Assembly: GCA_013298625.1 (NCBI GenBank)
Contig: JAAFIF010000011.1
Span: 1-64,000 of the forward strand
From: Myxococcales bacterium
Lineage (GTDB): Bacteria; Myxococcota_A; Polyangia; Polyangiales; Ga0077539
Direction: 5' to 3'
Length of the DNA stretch: 64,000 nt
Shown: one piece after another, positions 17,827-25,489 of the stretch
Position numbering within the stretch: the first letter of the stretch is position 1
Layout: every line of letters begins with the position of its first letter
Program-made: the position numbers and the translations under genes
Notes under the pieces: model-generated
Seen by the model: only the letters and a program-made list of their open reading frames with translations
Database searches by the model: none
What the model was told of the DNA's origin: nothing

Positions 17827-18306
17827 TCATCCTGCGCAGCCCGCGCGGGCTGGCTCGTTGCGCGCGCGCTGCACGTCGCCTTCGAGCGCGTGCATGTCCA
17901 ACGCCAGCTGCCGCATCGAGCGCAGCGTGGTCGAGAGCAGCGCCGTGTCGCTCTGCTCGAGCGCCTCGCCGAGCGCTTGCGTGGTCTCTGCCCGCCGCGC
18001 GCTGAGCTGACAAAGCCGGGTGCGCAAGGCAGCGGCGGTCGGGTGCCGCACGGTCAGATTGCCCGCGGACTCGGCGTTGCGCCGCGCCCGTGGCAACACT
18101 TGCTCGCGCAGGTTTCGCGCGGCCGCGCGCGGGTCGCGCTCGCCCACGTCCATCGCTTCATTGAGCAGCGTCACGAGGTTCGCGTCCTCTTCGAGCACCG
18201 GCTCGAACCCGACCACATCGGGTCGTCGCGCGCCGCCGCAGCTCGCCACGGCAGCGATCGCCATCACGGCAGCGAGCGCGACGCTACGCCGCGAGAGCGG
18301 CGGCAA
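17827..18306 (-). CDS. Small alpha-helical lipoprotein, unknown function
   Basis: With a TTG start at 18306, which overlaps the 3' end of the PilZ gene, this is a 159-residue lipoprotein: basic start, hydrophobic core and lipobox VASC with Cys23. The mature part is almost all helix (EPVLEEDANLVTLLNEAMDV, RQLALDMHALEGDVQRARN). In-frame ATG and GTG codons closer to the cysteine leave too short a signal. The function is not recognisable. It is the second gene of the eight-gene minus-strand run. Confidence 0.55.
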   Translation of the reverse strand: MPPLSRRSVALAAVMAIAAVASCGGARRPDVVGFEPVLEEDANLVTLLNEAMDVGERDPRAAARNLREQVLPRARRNAESAGNLTVRHPTAAALRTRLCQLSARRAETTQALGEALEQSDTALLSTTLRSMRQLALDMHALEGDVQRARNEPARAGCAG

Positions 18307-18604
18307 AGCGCGCGAGCGTGGCGCGGTCGAGCGGGTCGACGCCGACGAACTTGAGCGCGGTGCGCCCGTCGCCAGACCAGACGGGGCGGGCCCAGAGCCA
18401 CATGCGCGCTCCGCCGAACTGCGCGGGAAGAGAGAGTTCCAACGGATAGAGGTCACGCTGCACCTCGGGTTCGAGCACGCGCTCGAGCAAGCAGCCCATC
18501 GGGCTGATCTCGATGAGCCGCGCCACATGCGGCAGCCCATCGATGAACTTGTTGACGAACAGGTCTGCTCGGCGTCGTACCGCACGGCGTCGCTCACGTT
18601 CCAT
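18284..18604 (-). CDS. Short PilZ-domain protein
   Basis: A 106-residue single-domain protein starting at ATG 18604. It opens with an Arg cluster (MERERRRAVRRRADLFV) like the RxxxR element of PilZ, then a ligand-loop equivalent ARLIEISPMGC around residues 27-37 and a beta-rich second half (WLWARPVW, TALKFVGVDP). The canonical DxSxxG reads EISPMG, so cyclic di-GMP binding is uncertain. It is the first gene of the run leading into the envelope transporter genes and overlaps the following lipoprotein gene. Confidence 0.65.
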   Translation of the reverse strand: MERERRRAVRRRADLFVNKFIDGLPHVARLIEISPMGCLLERVLEPEVQRDLYPLELSLPAQFGGARMWLWARPVWSGDGRTALKFVGVDPLDRATLARFAAALAA

Positions 18605-18771
18605 CGTTCTCGTGCTCCGTCCAATTGCCGGTGAAGGTGCAACCCGCCCTTCGCAGACCCCGCGCGCCGCGACAACAAACGTGCAGAAACCGCGCATTCT
18701 GTCGCCTCGCGAGCCCCCAACGCCCCCGTTGCGCACCGTTCGGCACATCTGAATCACCGCGGTTTGCGCCT

Positions 18772-18796
18772 CGAAACACCGTCACGGTCGTGTTCG
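18772..18796. promoter_or_regulatory. Inverted repeat upstream of the 423-residue membrane protein
   Basis: The divergent 248-bp gap (18605-18852) contains an imperfect dyad with outer arms CGAAACAC and GTGTTCG around a core ACCGTCACGGT. It lies 56-80 bp before the start at 18853, where an operator or promoter element could be. It may be chance in GC-rich DNA; nothing else in the gap is clear. Confidence 0.25.
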
Positions 18797-18852
18797 CTTG
18801 ACGCTGAAATGCGCGCGAAGATACCTTCCGTCCCCTCAACCGGAGCGGAGAA

Positions 18853-20124
18853 ATGGCCGAGGAGAAGAAGCCGAACCTCAAAGATCGCCTCAAGAAAACC
18901 CAGGTCGGCATGCAGAATCCCGCTGCTCCGGCGGGTGGACCTGCGGCGCCTGTCGCGCCCCCAGGCGACGGAGCTTTCGTAGCGCCGCCCCTCGCGGCGC
19001 CTGTCGCTGCACCGAGCCTTCCAGCTCCTGCGCTCCCTGGCATTCCAGGGATCCCAGGGCTGAGCGGCGACGTCGCGCCCCCGCCCTTCGTGGCGGAGCA
19101 GCAGGCCGCGCAGCAAGCTGCCGCCAAGGCCGCTGCGCGCGCAAAAGCAGCGACCGACGACCCGTTCGGCGCGTCCCACGCCGCGCCGAGCCCCCAGGAC
19201 GTTCGCATCGTCGTCGACGAGCGACCGGTCGATGACAAAGAAGTCGGCCGAAGCCGCACCGGCACGATCGTCGGCATTCTCGCCGCCGCCGCTGTCGCGG
19301 GCACCCTCGGCTTCGTGTTCGGCGGACAGAGCGAGGTCAGCAGCCAGGGCAAGCAAACCCTGCTCGCCCTCGGCGCCGTCCGCGACAAAGCCACCGCCGC
19401 GGGCAACGTGCTCGCGACGGTCAAGACCAAGCTCGAAGCCGCGTGCTCGGCGGCCAACATCGCCGCTGGCGGCGGTGAAGACGCGCCCGGCCAGGCACCT
19501 GCCGCCCACCCACCCGAGGTCAACCTCGACCTGGTCACCTGGTTCCGTTCGGACGGCGGCGAAAACGCGCCCTTCGGACCGGACGTCTTCGCAGCGCGCA
19601 TGGGTCGCCTCGATCCCAGCGTCGCTCAGAAGATCGCCGGCGTGCACGTGATGTTCGCGCAGCTCTGGCGCGACCTCACCGCGCACGCCCAGGCCACGGG
19701 TGACGGCGCTGCTGTGCGCGAGTCTCTCACGGCGGCATCGACCAGCGCCGCGATGACCCTGCGCCTCGGCATGATCTTCAAGCAGCCGCAGCCCAACGCG
19801 CCCTGGGTCGGTGTCCTGACCCTCGCGCAGCAGGTCAACACGCAGACCGGGCAAGTCACGCTCGCTCCCCTCACGGGTGTGCCCGAGCCGACGCGTCCGC
19901 GCGCGATCTTCCTCGGCAACGCTCCGCTCGCGCCCGCGGCGCTCGGGACGGCCTTCGTCTCGGTCAACGTGACCGATGGCCTCGGACCGAACCTGCAGCG
20001 CGGCGGCGCGCTCGCGTGGACGCAATACCGCGCGCGCCTCACGGCGCTGCGCAACCTCGTCAACCAGCTCGATCAGTCCCACCAGGGCCTGGTCAACGCG
20101 CTGTCCGGCCGCCGCGGCGGCTGA
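18853..20124 (+). CDS. Single-pass membrane protein with Pro/Ala-rich cytoplasmic region, unknown
   Basis: A 423-residue protein preceded by a GGAG ribosome site. Residues 1-20 are basic, 21-80 a Pro/Ala/Gly-rich linker, 82-100 an Ala/Gln helix, and 137-157 a single membrane helix. The remaining 265 residues are predicted outside the cytoplasm and helical (SVAQKIAGVHVMFAQLWRDL, LNVLVNQLDQ-like end). I do not recognise a family. The layout (proline-rich cytoplasmic arm, one helix, periplasmic domain) resembles scaffold or TonB-like architecture, but no TonB signature is seen. It is convergent with the FHA pair. Confidence 0.7.
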   Translation: MAEEKKPNLKDRLKKTQVGMQNPAAPAGGPAAPVAPPGDGAFVAPPLAAPVAAPSLPAPALPGIPGIPGLSGDVAPPPFVAEQQAAQQAAAKAAARAKAATDDPFGASHAAPSPQDVRIVVDERPVDDKEVGRSRTGTIVGILAAAAVAGTLGFVFGGQSEVSSQGKQTLLALGAVRDKATAAGNVLATVKTKLEAACSAANIAAGGGEDAPGQAPAAHPPEVNLDLVTWFRSDGGENAPFGPDVFAARMGRLDPSVAQKIAGVHVMFAQLWRDLTAHAQATGDGAAVRESLTAASTSAAMTLRLGMIFKQPQPNAPWVGVLTLAQQVNTQTGQVTLAPLTGVPEPTRPRAIFLGNAPLAPAALGTAFVSVNVTDGLGPNLQRGGALAWTQYRARLTALRNLVNQLDQSHQGLVNALSGRRGG

Positions 20125-20188
20125 TCGACGCGGCCGCCGGGGGCAAAGGCCGAAGACTCGCACGCAACGCGTGGCTCTCTCGGGCGCG

Positions 20189-20207
20189 ACGCGCTCAGTG
20201 AGCGTGT
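20189..20207. terminator. Possible hairpin between convergent genes
   Basis: CGCTC-AGT-GAGCG with outer pairs lies in the 101-bp gap between two genes that end towards each other. There is no T-tract, so it is only a weak candidate for a shared terminator. Confidence 0.25.
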
Positions 20208-20225
20208 TCGTTCATCGCGGACGCG

Positions 20226-20993
20226 TCACGCCATGAGCACGCGCATCAAGCCCTCGATGCGCTGCAACGCGAAGCGCTCGGCCGGCCCCAACAACCCGGC
20301 CTGATCCTTCATCTTCGCGATGTAGTTCTTGAACGCGACGGTCACGGGATACCGGATCTTGCGGGCGAGAAGATACAGCTCGTCGACGGTCGCCGCGGGC
20401 GGGACCTTCGACAGCGCAGCGTGCGCGTTGAACACCCAGTCGACCCACTGGCTCTTGCCGGTCTCGCCCGCGAGACGAAGCGCGAAGCGCGTCGCGTCCG
20501 GAAGCGCGCCGTTGTCGCGCTTGCCCGCGTCGAAGCCGGCGAGCATGTCCGTGAGGAGGTTCGTGAGGATCCTCTCGGCATCGTCGATGCGGCCCATCGC
20601 GAAGGCCTTCTCGACCACGCCGCCGAGCAGCGCCAGGGGCGTGCCAGCCTCACCGATTTCGCTGGTCATCGTGACGGCGACGCGACGAACGTCGCGCGTG
20701 TCCGCGTGTTCGCCCTCGACGACAACAAACGTCTGTCCGCCGATCACCACCACGTCGTCGGGAACGAGGTCCTTCACGCCGGTGATCTTGTTGTCGTTGA
20801 CCTTCACGCCGTTGCGAGAACCCAAGTCCTCGACGACGAGTCGAGCGCCGCTCCACCGAAAGGCCGCGTGCCTTCGCGAGACCAGCGGATCTTCGAGCGC
20901 GAGCTGACAATCGCGGCTGCGACCAATGACGAACTCGCCGTTCGGGGGAACGTCGAGAAGCTGACTCAGATATCTCAGCCGCAAATTCGCCAC
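20226..20993 (-). CDS. FHA-domain protein A
   Basis: A 255-residue cytoplasmic protein with GTG start at 20993, preceded by AAGGA. The FHA domain has the phosphothreonine-binding residues GRS (24-26), SRRHA (39-43) and SRNG (59-62). The C-terminal half (about 110-255) is helical and shares a WV.WV..(N/D)(A/S)H segment with the FHA protein encoded 12 nt upstream, so the two are paralogues. FHA proteins bind phosphothreonine on kinase substrates, which are abundant in myxobacteria; a kinase lies 30 kb away in this window. Confidence 0.85.
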   Translation of the reverse strand: MANLRLRYLSQLLDVPPNGEFVIGRSRDCQLALEDPLVSRRHAAFRWSGARLVVEDLGSRNGVKVNDNKITGVKDLVPDDVVVIGGQTFVVVEGEHADTRDVRRVAVTMTSEIGEAGTPLALLGGVVEKAFAMGRIDDAERILTNLLTDMLAGFDAGKRDNGALPDATRFALRLAGETGKSQWVDWVFNAHAALSKVPPAATVDELYLLARKIRYPVTVAFKNYIAKMKDQAGLLGPAERFALQRIEGLMRVLMA

Positions 20994-21005
20994 GGACGGA
21001 GGTCC

Positions 21006-21854
21006 TTACCGCGATCGATCGAGGTTTTCCAAAGAAGCGACGATAGCGGTCTCGGCGCTCGTGAGCTCGGACTCGCGCGACCGCAGGCTCGCCGCGAACG
21101 CCACGATGACACCCCGCGCGACTGCTTCGTTCGCGGCCGCGCTAAACGCAGGAACCAGCGCCGCGGACGGCACGAGCTTCAACGTCTGATGCGAGTCGAC
21201 CACCCACTGCACCCACTGCAAGTCGCGGTCGATCGCCGCGAGCCGCAGCGCGTGATCGCTGATCTGCGCGAGCGCCTTGGCATCCACAGCCCCGCCGTTG
21301 CGCGCTCGCTCGGAGAACTCGTCCGCTGCGCGATGGAGCATCCGCGATGCTTCTTGCGTCTTTCCTGCGGCGATTGCGCGCTCGAGGACCTCGCCCACCA
21401 GGTCGAGCACCCACGTCCTTCTCGGCTCGACGACGACGCCCGACATCGTGTCTTCGTCTTTTCCGACGGTGGCGCCGCAGTGCGGACACACCTCGGTGCC
21501 TTCAGCGAAGGGCGATCCGCAGTGCGAGCACAAACGCATCGCGCCGGTCGCGCGCGTCGAGCGCTTCTCTGTGCTCATCTCGAAGAAGACCAGCTCTTGC
21601 GCGCCGATGCGAATCCGGTCGGTGTCGTGCAGCTCGACCGGCTCGCGCGCGGGTCGACCGTTGAGCCTCGAGCCGTTGCGGCTCTGCAGATCGATGAACG
21701 TGCACGAGCGGTCGCTCACCACGATCTTCGCGTGCTGCCGCGAAATCAGCGGGTCTTCGATGGTGATGTGGCAGTCAGGACTGCGGCCGATCACCACCTC
21801 GCCGGGTGGAAGATCGAACTCTTGCAAGAGAAACCTCAGTCGAAAACGAGACAC
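21006..21854 (-). CDS. FHA-domain protein B with zinc ribbon
   Basis: A 282-residue protein, GTG start at 21854. The FHA residues are IGRS (22-25), SRQHA (38-42) and SRNG (58-61). A linker follows with a zinc ribbon, Cys109/Cys112 and Cys123/Cys126 (CSHC...CPHC), absent from its downstream paralogue. The helical C-terminal domain contains LQWVQWVVDSH, matching QWVDWVFNAH in FHA protein A. The two genes are almost certainly co-transcribed. Which kinase they read out is unknown. Confidence 0.85.
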   Translation of the reverse strand: MSRFRLRFLLQEFDLPPGEVVIGRSPDCHITIEDPLISRQHAKIVVSDRSCTFIDLQSRNGSRLNGRPAREPVELHDTDRIRIGAQELVFFEMSTEKRSTRATGAMRLCSHCGSPFAEGTEVCPHCGATVGKDEDTMSGVVVEPRRTWVLDLVGEVLERAIAAGKTQEASRMLHRAADEFSERARNGGAVDAKALAQISDHALRLAAIDRDLQWVQWVVDSHQTLKLVPSAALVPAFSAAANEAVARGVIVAFAASLRSRESELTSAETAIVASLENLDRSR

Positions 21855-21927
21855 GCCACCGAGAATGCTAGGCCGTCGCGCACGCTGGCGTCAACGAAGC
21901 ATCGCGAGCGTGGTAGCGTCCGGTGTG

Positions 21928-22170
21928 ATGGATGAAGACAGAGCGCAGGCGATTCGCGCGGTCGTCGACGCGGTGCTCGCTCCTTTGATCGCGCTCGACG
22001 GCGGCTCGATCGAGTTCGTATCGGTCAGCGCAACCGCTGCGAAGCTGCGCCTCGGCGGAGCGTGCAACGGCTGCCCTGGCCGCTCGTACACGGTCGAGCG
22101 AGTGATCCTCCCAGCGTTGCAGCGCGCGGACGCGGCGATCGAGCGCGTCGAGGTCGAGCTCGCGCTCTGA
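21928..22170 (+). CDS. NifU-like C-terminal domain protein (Fe-S scaffold)
   Basis: An 80-residue protein equal to the NifU C-terminal (Nfu) domain. The hallmark is LGGACNGCPG with Cys46 and Cys49, the CxxC pair that holds a transferable iron-sulfur cluster between two monomers, after the family block DGGSIEFV. Start ATG at 21928 (or GTG three nucleotides upstream). It is divergent from the FHA pair and convergent with the following secreted protein, so it is likely a monocistronic Fe-S carrier. Confidence 0.85.
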   Translation: MDEDRAQAIRAVVDAVLAPLIALDGGSIEFVSVSATAAKLRLGGACNGCPGRSYTVERVILPALQRADAAIERVEVELAL

Positions 22171-22176
22171 GCGAAC

Positions 22177-23178
22177 TCAGAGCCCCTGCAGACCGCTCAG
22201 GCCGTCGCCCGGGTTGGGCCGCGGGTTGTTGGTCGGCGTCGAGGTGGTGCTCGTGGCCGTGCTCGTTCCCGACTGCGGACGGACCGACGTGCTGGCCGCT
22301 GCGCCAGCGTCGGCGTTTTGCACGCGGCGAATCTTGCCCGTCATGCGGTCGACGATGTCCGTGTTGCTGTCGTTGTCGACGTTGCCGACGACGGTCTCCG
22401 CGGAGAGCGTGCCAGGCGTGGCGTTCTCGACCTTGGCGGGGGCGTTGCGGCGCAGCTCGCTCAGCCGGCCGAGGACGGCCTTGTCTTCGTAGACGAGGCA
22501 AAACGCGCCGTAGAACGTCGAGTGGTCGATCACGCGCAGCCGCGTCGATGCGTCCTGCCAGAACACCGCTTCGATGCGATCGGCCTGGTCCTGGCGCATC
22601 CGACGCAGGCCAGGCGCGCCGAAGAGCCCGTCGAGGCTCCCCACGAACGTCGGAAAGTCCAGCGCTGCGCCGCGCGGAACGTTGCGCGCTTGAAAGCGCT
22701 TCCACAGCCGGTCGTTGAAGAAGAAGAAGAACTCGCGGTCCCCCGTGCGCGGGTTCTCGTACACCAGCATCGACTCGTTGTTGCTGTGCGTGTACTCGCC
22801 GCCCACGAAGCTCGTGTCCCATCGACGCTGCGGAACCGCGCCGTTGAGCAGCAAGTATGACCGACGCAAGTTGCCCACGATCCCGTCGCGCTCTTGCATG
22901 AGCCGGTCTTGCTCGACCTGGCCCTTGTTCTTGAGCAGCGGGAGAAACTGCGCCGTCAGAACGCCGCGGTAGTAGTTGACGACCTGATCGTGGGTCCAGC
23001 CCCACTGGATCGTGCCGAGCTCCTGCGCGATTCGCTCGCTGTTCGGCGGATCGGTCTGCTGGGCGACCACGGGCGTGTTGCCTCGTCCGCGACCACGACC
23101 CCTTCGCTGCGCTTCTGCGGACACGGCGAATACGCCCGCCGTAAACAGCACGAACGAAACCTGGATGAACCTGCGCAT
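22177..23178 (-). CDS. Secreted protein of unknown function
   Basis: A 333-residue exported protein with signal peptide 1-23 (FAVSAEA|Q) and a strong AAGGAAGG ribosome site. A basic RRGRGRGRG patch follows. The central region (about 50-230) is a mixed fold with conserved-looking segments (WGWTHDQVVNYYRGVL, REFFFFFNDRLWKRFQ, FPTFVGSLDGLFG). The C-terminal 60 residues are Thr/Ser/Asn-rich and disordered. I know no family for it. Confidence 0.65.
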   Translation of the reverse strand: MRRFIQVSFVLFTAGVFAVSAEAQRRGRGRGRGNTPVVAQQTDPPNSERIAQELGTIQWGWTHDQVVNYYRGVLTAQFLPLLKNKGQVEQDRLMQERDGIVGNLRRSYLLLNGAVPQRRWDTSFVGGEYTHSNNESMLVYENPRTGDREFFFFFNDRLWKRFQARNVPRGAALDFPTFVGSLDGLFGAPGLRRMRQDQADRIEAVFWQDASTRLRVIDHSTFYGAFCLVYEDKAVLGRLSELRRNAPAKVENATPGTLSAETVVGNVDNDSNTDIVDRMTGKIRRVQNADAGAAASTSVRPQSGTSTATSTTSTPTNNPRPNPGDGLSGLQGL

Positions 23179-23327
23179 CGTACTGACCTTCCTTCGGCTC
23201 TCACTCGCCGCGCCGGGGTTTCGTTAGCCCCTGTCAACGCAGCGTGCGACGGTTTATACCGCACTGCGCGCGGTGGACGGAGCCACGGTCGACCGCATTC
23301 AGCCCTTCTCCCGAGAAACTTCGCCCC

Positions 23328-24686
23328 ATGCAACTACGCGAACGCTCACGAAGCGCGGTGGTCCTCGCGCTGTCCCTCGCGGCGACGACGCTGCTCTTGC
23401 CCGCCCTCGCCTTCGCCGAGACCACCGCCGGACCGTCCGGTGACCTGTTCTCGCGGCTGCTCGCGAAGTACGGGATCGCCGCGGCGCTCGCGGGCGCGTT
23501 CGTGGGCGGTTTGCTCACGGCAGGCACGGGCTGCGTCTACCCCATGATCGGGATCACGGTCTCGGTCTTCGGAGCGAACCAGAGCTCCCGGGCGCGATCG
23601 ATGCTCTTGTCCACGGCGTTCGTGCACGGGATCGCGGCGTTCTACGTTCCCCTGGGATTGGCCGCGGGATTGAGCGGCGGGCTCTTCGGCGCCGTCGCCG
23701 GTCACCCCGCGGTGATCGTCTTCGAAGCGGTGCTCATGTTCGCGATGGCCCTCTCGATGTTCGGCCTCTACGACATCCAGCTGCCGGCGTCGCTGCAAAC
23801 CCGGCTCTCGACCATGGGCGGCATCGGCGTGAAGGGCGCCTTCGTCGTCGGCCTCGTGCTCGGTCCCATCGCCGCGCCGTGCGCCACCGCGCCGCTCGCG
23901 GGCATCTTGTCCTTCATCTTCTCCACGAAGAACGCAGCCTCCGGGGCGCTCTCGCTCTACGCGTACTCGCTCGGGCTGGGGCTGCCGTTCTTTCTCGTCG
24001 GCGCGCTCGCCATGGGCCTGCCCAAGCCCGGCCGATGGATGAACCTCGTGAAGTCCGTCCTCGGGTTCGTCCTGCTCGTGGTGGGCCTGTGGTACCTGCG
24101 CCAGCTCGTTCCGTTCTTCGCGCACCCGCCGCGGTGGTTCGGCAAGGCGGCGCAGATCGTCGTCGCGGTCTTGGGCGTCGCCGGCGCGGTGTTCGCCGCG
24201 ATGAAGGCCGCCGCCGCCCGCGAGAAGATCGGCAAAATCGCTGGGTTCTCGCTCGCGTCGATCGCCACGGTCTGGCTGCTCGGCGCCGAGCCGCAAGTGC
24301 AGACCGGCTCGTGCAGCCCCGTGCGCTGGCAGACCGACCTCGCCGCGGCCCGCGCCGTCGCGCAGCGCGAGCACCGCCCCATGCTCATCGACTTCGGCGC
24401 CACCTGGTGCCGCGCGTGCGAAGAGCTCGCGCACCAGACGCTCCCCGCGCAGCCCGTCGCCTGCGCCCTCTCCGAGCTGCGCTACGTCCCCGTCAAGCTG
24501 TACGAGCACGAGCAGGGCGACGCCCGCTTCGAAGCCCTGCAGCGCGACTGGAACGTGCGATCCCTCCCCACGGTCATCGTGCTCGACGCCAACGGCCGCG
24601 AGGTCGCTCGCGTCAACGAGTTCATCCCCGCCGATCGCATGGCCGCCATCGTTCGTCGCGTCGAAGCCCGCACCAGCCAGCGCTGA
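23328..24686 (+). CDS. DsbD/CcdA-type electron transporter fused to thioredoxin domain
   Basis: A 452-residue inner-membrane protein. Signal/first helix 1-30; then a CcdA/DsbD-beta core of about eight helices with redox cysteines Cys69 (TGCVYP) and Cys185 (GPIAAPCATAP); then a periplasmic thioredoxin domain with WCRAC at 360-364 and cis-Pro414. It should pass electrons from cytoplasmic thioredoxin to periplasmic targets. The N-terminal DsbD-alpha domain is missing, so the product is shorter than E. coli DsbD (about 560). The ATG at 23328 gives a proper signal; an upstream in-frame start would place 28 unlikely residues before it. Confidence 0.88.
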   Translation: MQLRERSRSAVVLALSLAATTLLLPALAFAETTAGPSGDLFSRLLAKYGIAAALAGAFVGGLLTAGTGCVYPMIGITVSVFGANQSSRARSMLLSTAFVHGIAAFYVPLGLAAGLSGGLFGAVAGHPAVIVFEAVLMFAMALSMFGLYDIQLPASLQTRLSTMGGIGVKGAFVVGLVLGPIAAPCATAPLAGILSFIFSTKNAASGALSLYAYSLGLGLPFFLVGALAMGLPKPGRWMNLVKSVLGFVLLVVGLWYLRQLVPFFAHPPRWFGKAAQIVVAVLGVAGAVFAAMKAAAAREKIGKIAGFSLASIATVWLLGAEPQVQTGSCSPVRWQTDLAAARAVAQREHRPMLIDFGATWCRACEELAHQTLPAQPVACALSELRYVPVKLYEHEQGDARFEALQRDWNVRSLPTVIVLDANGREVARVNEFIPADRMAAIVRRVEARTSQR

Positions 24687-24724
24687 GCACCGCTCGAACA
24701 GCGCGTGCTACGACTGACCCGTCG

Positions 24725-25459
24725 ATGTCGCGCTCGATCACCTCGAAGCTCGCAGCGCTCGCTGCGACGCTGTGCCTCGCGCTCGCGGGCTGTCCGCAGC
24801 CGCCTCCTCCCGCCGACGCCAACGCATGCGAGCAGCGCGCGAGGGCCTTCGCCGACGGCGGCGCCGCGCGCGGCGAGTGCCCCGTCCTCGCTTGTCAGGC
24901 TGACAACGGAATGGCCCTCGTCGTCGGCACTGGCCGCGACGGAACCACAGAGGGCTTCGCGCCTCTCGCCGACGGCGACACGCTCTACGTGATCCCAGGC
25001 GAGCAAGGGCTGCAGCACTTGCTCGTCGGCTTTCGCGGCCGCGGCTTCGACGGAAGGCTGCCGCTCATCGAAGTGCGCGCGCGCCGCGCGAGCGACTGCG
25101 TCGAAGTAGGCTACACGCGCTTTCGACTCCCGTTCGAGCAAGACCCCAACGACCGCGCGCAGCTCGCGATCAACGGCATCCGCGTCCTGCTCAACGACGA
25201 CGACGACCGCACCGAGTACTGCTCGATCCTCGGCGCAGAAGTGCATCTGGTGATCGAAGCCTCCACGCCCGAAGGTCAATGGGCGCACCGCGAAGTGCGC
25301 GTCCGCGTGGGAGGAATCGACCCCGCCACCCGCCCCGAGCTGCGCGACGCCTGGCTCGCCGCGTGCGCTCGTCGCGACGGGGGCTCAACGGACGCAGCCG
25401 CGCTCGACGCGAGCGTTCGTGACGCCGCGGCGTCCTTCGACGCAGCGGCAGAAGACTAG
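24725..25459 (+). CDS. Lipoprotein, unknown function
   Basis: A 244-residue lipoprotein: signal 1-22 with lipobox ALAGC, Cys23. The mature region has six or more cysteines in the first part (CEQRARAF, CPVLAC) and beta-rich segments (DTLYVIPGEQG, LLVGFRGRGFDGRLPLIEVR). The tail is Asp/Ala-rich, as in many myxobacterial lipoproteins. It starts 38 nt after the DsbD-like gene, so disulfides in it could be maintained by that system (inference). No family recognised. Confidence 0.7.
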   Translation: MSRSITSKLAALAATLCLALAGCPQPPPPADANACEQRARAFADGGAARGECPVLACQADNGMALVVGTGRDGTTEGFAPLADGDTLYVIPGEQGLQHLLVGFRGRGFDGRLPLIEVRARRASDCVEVGYTRFRLPFEQDPNDRAQLAINGIRVLLNDDDDRTEYCSILGAEVHLVIEASTPEGQWAHREVRVRVGGIDPATRPELRDAWLAACARRDGGSTDAAALDASVRDAAASFDAAAED

Positions 25460-25489
25460 CGGCGCGCCCTCGCGATACGCTCGCGCTCG

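Noticed and set aside
13056..18005. A 1649-codon plus-strand open frame
   Set aside because: It runs antisense across five well-supported genes and has shadow-type composition.
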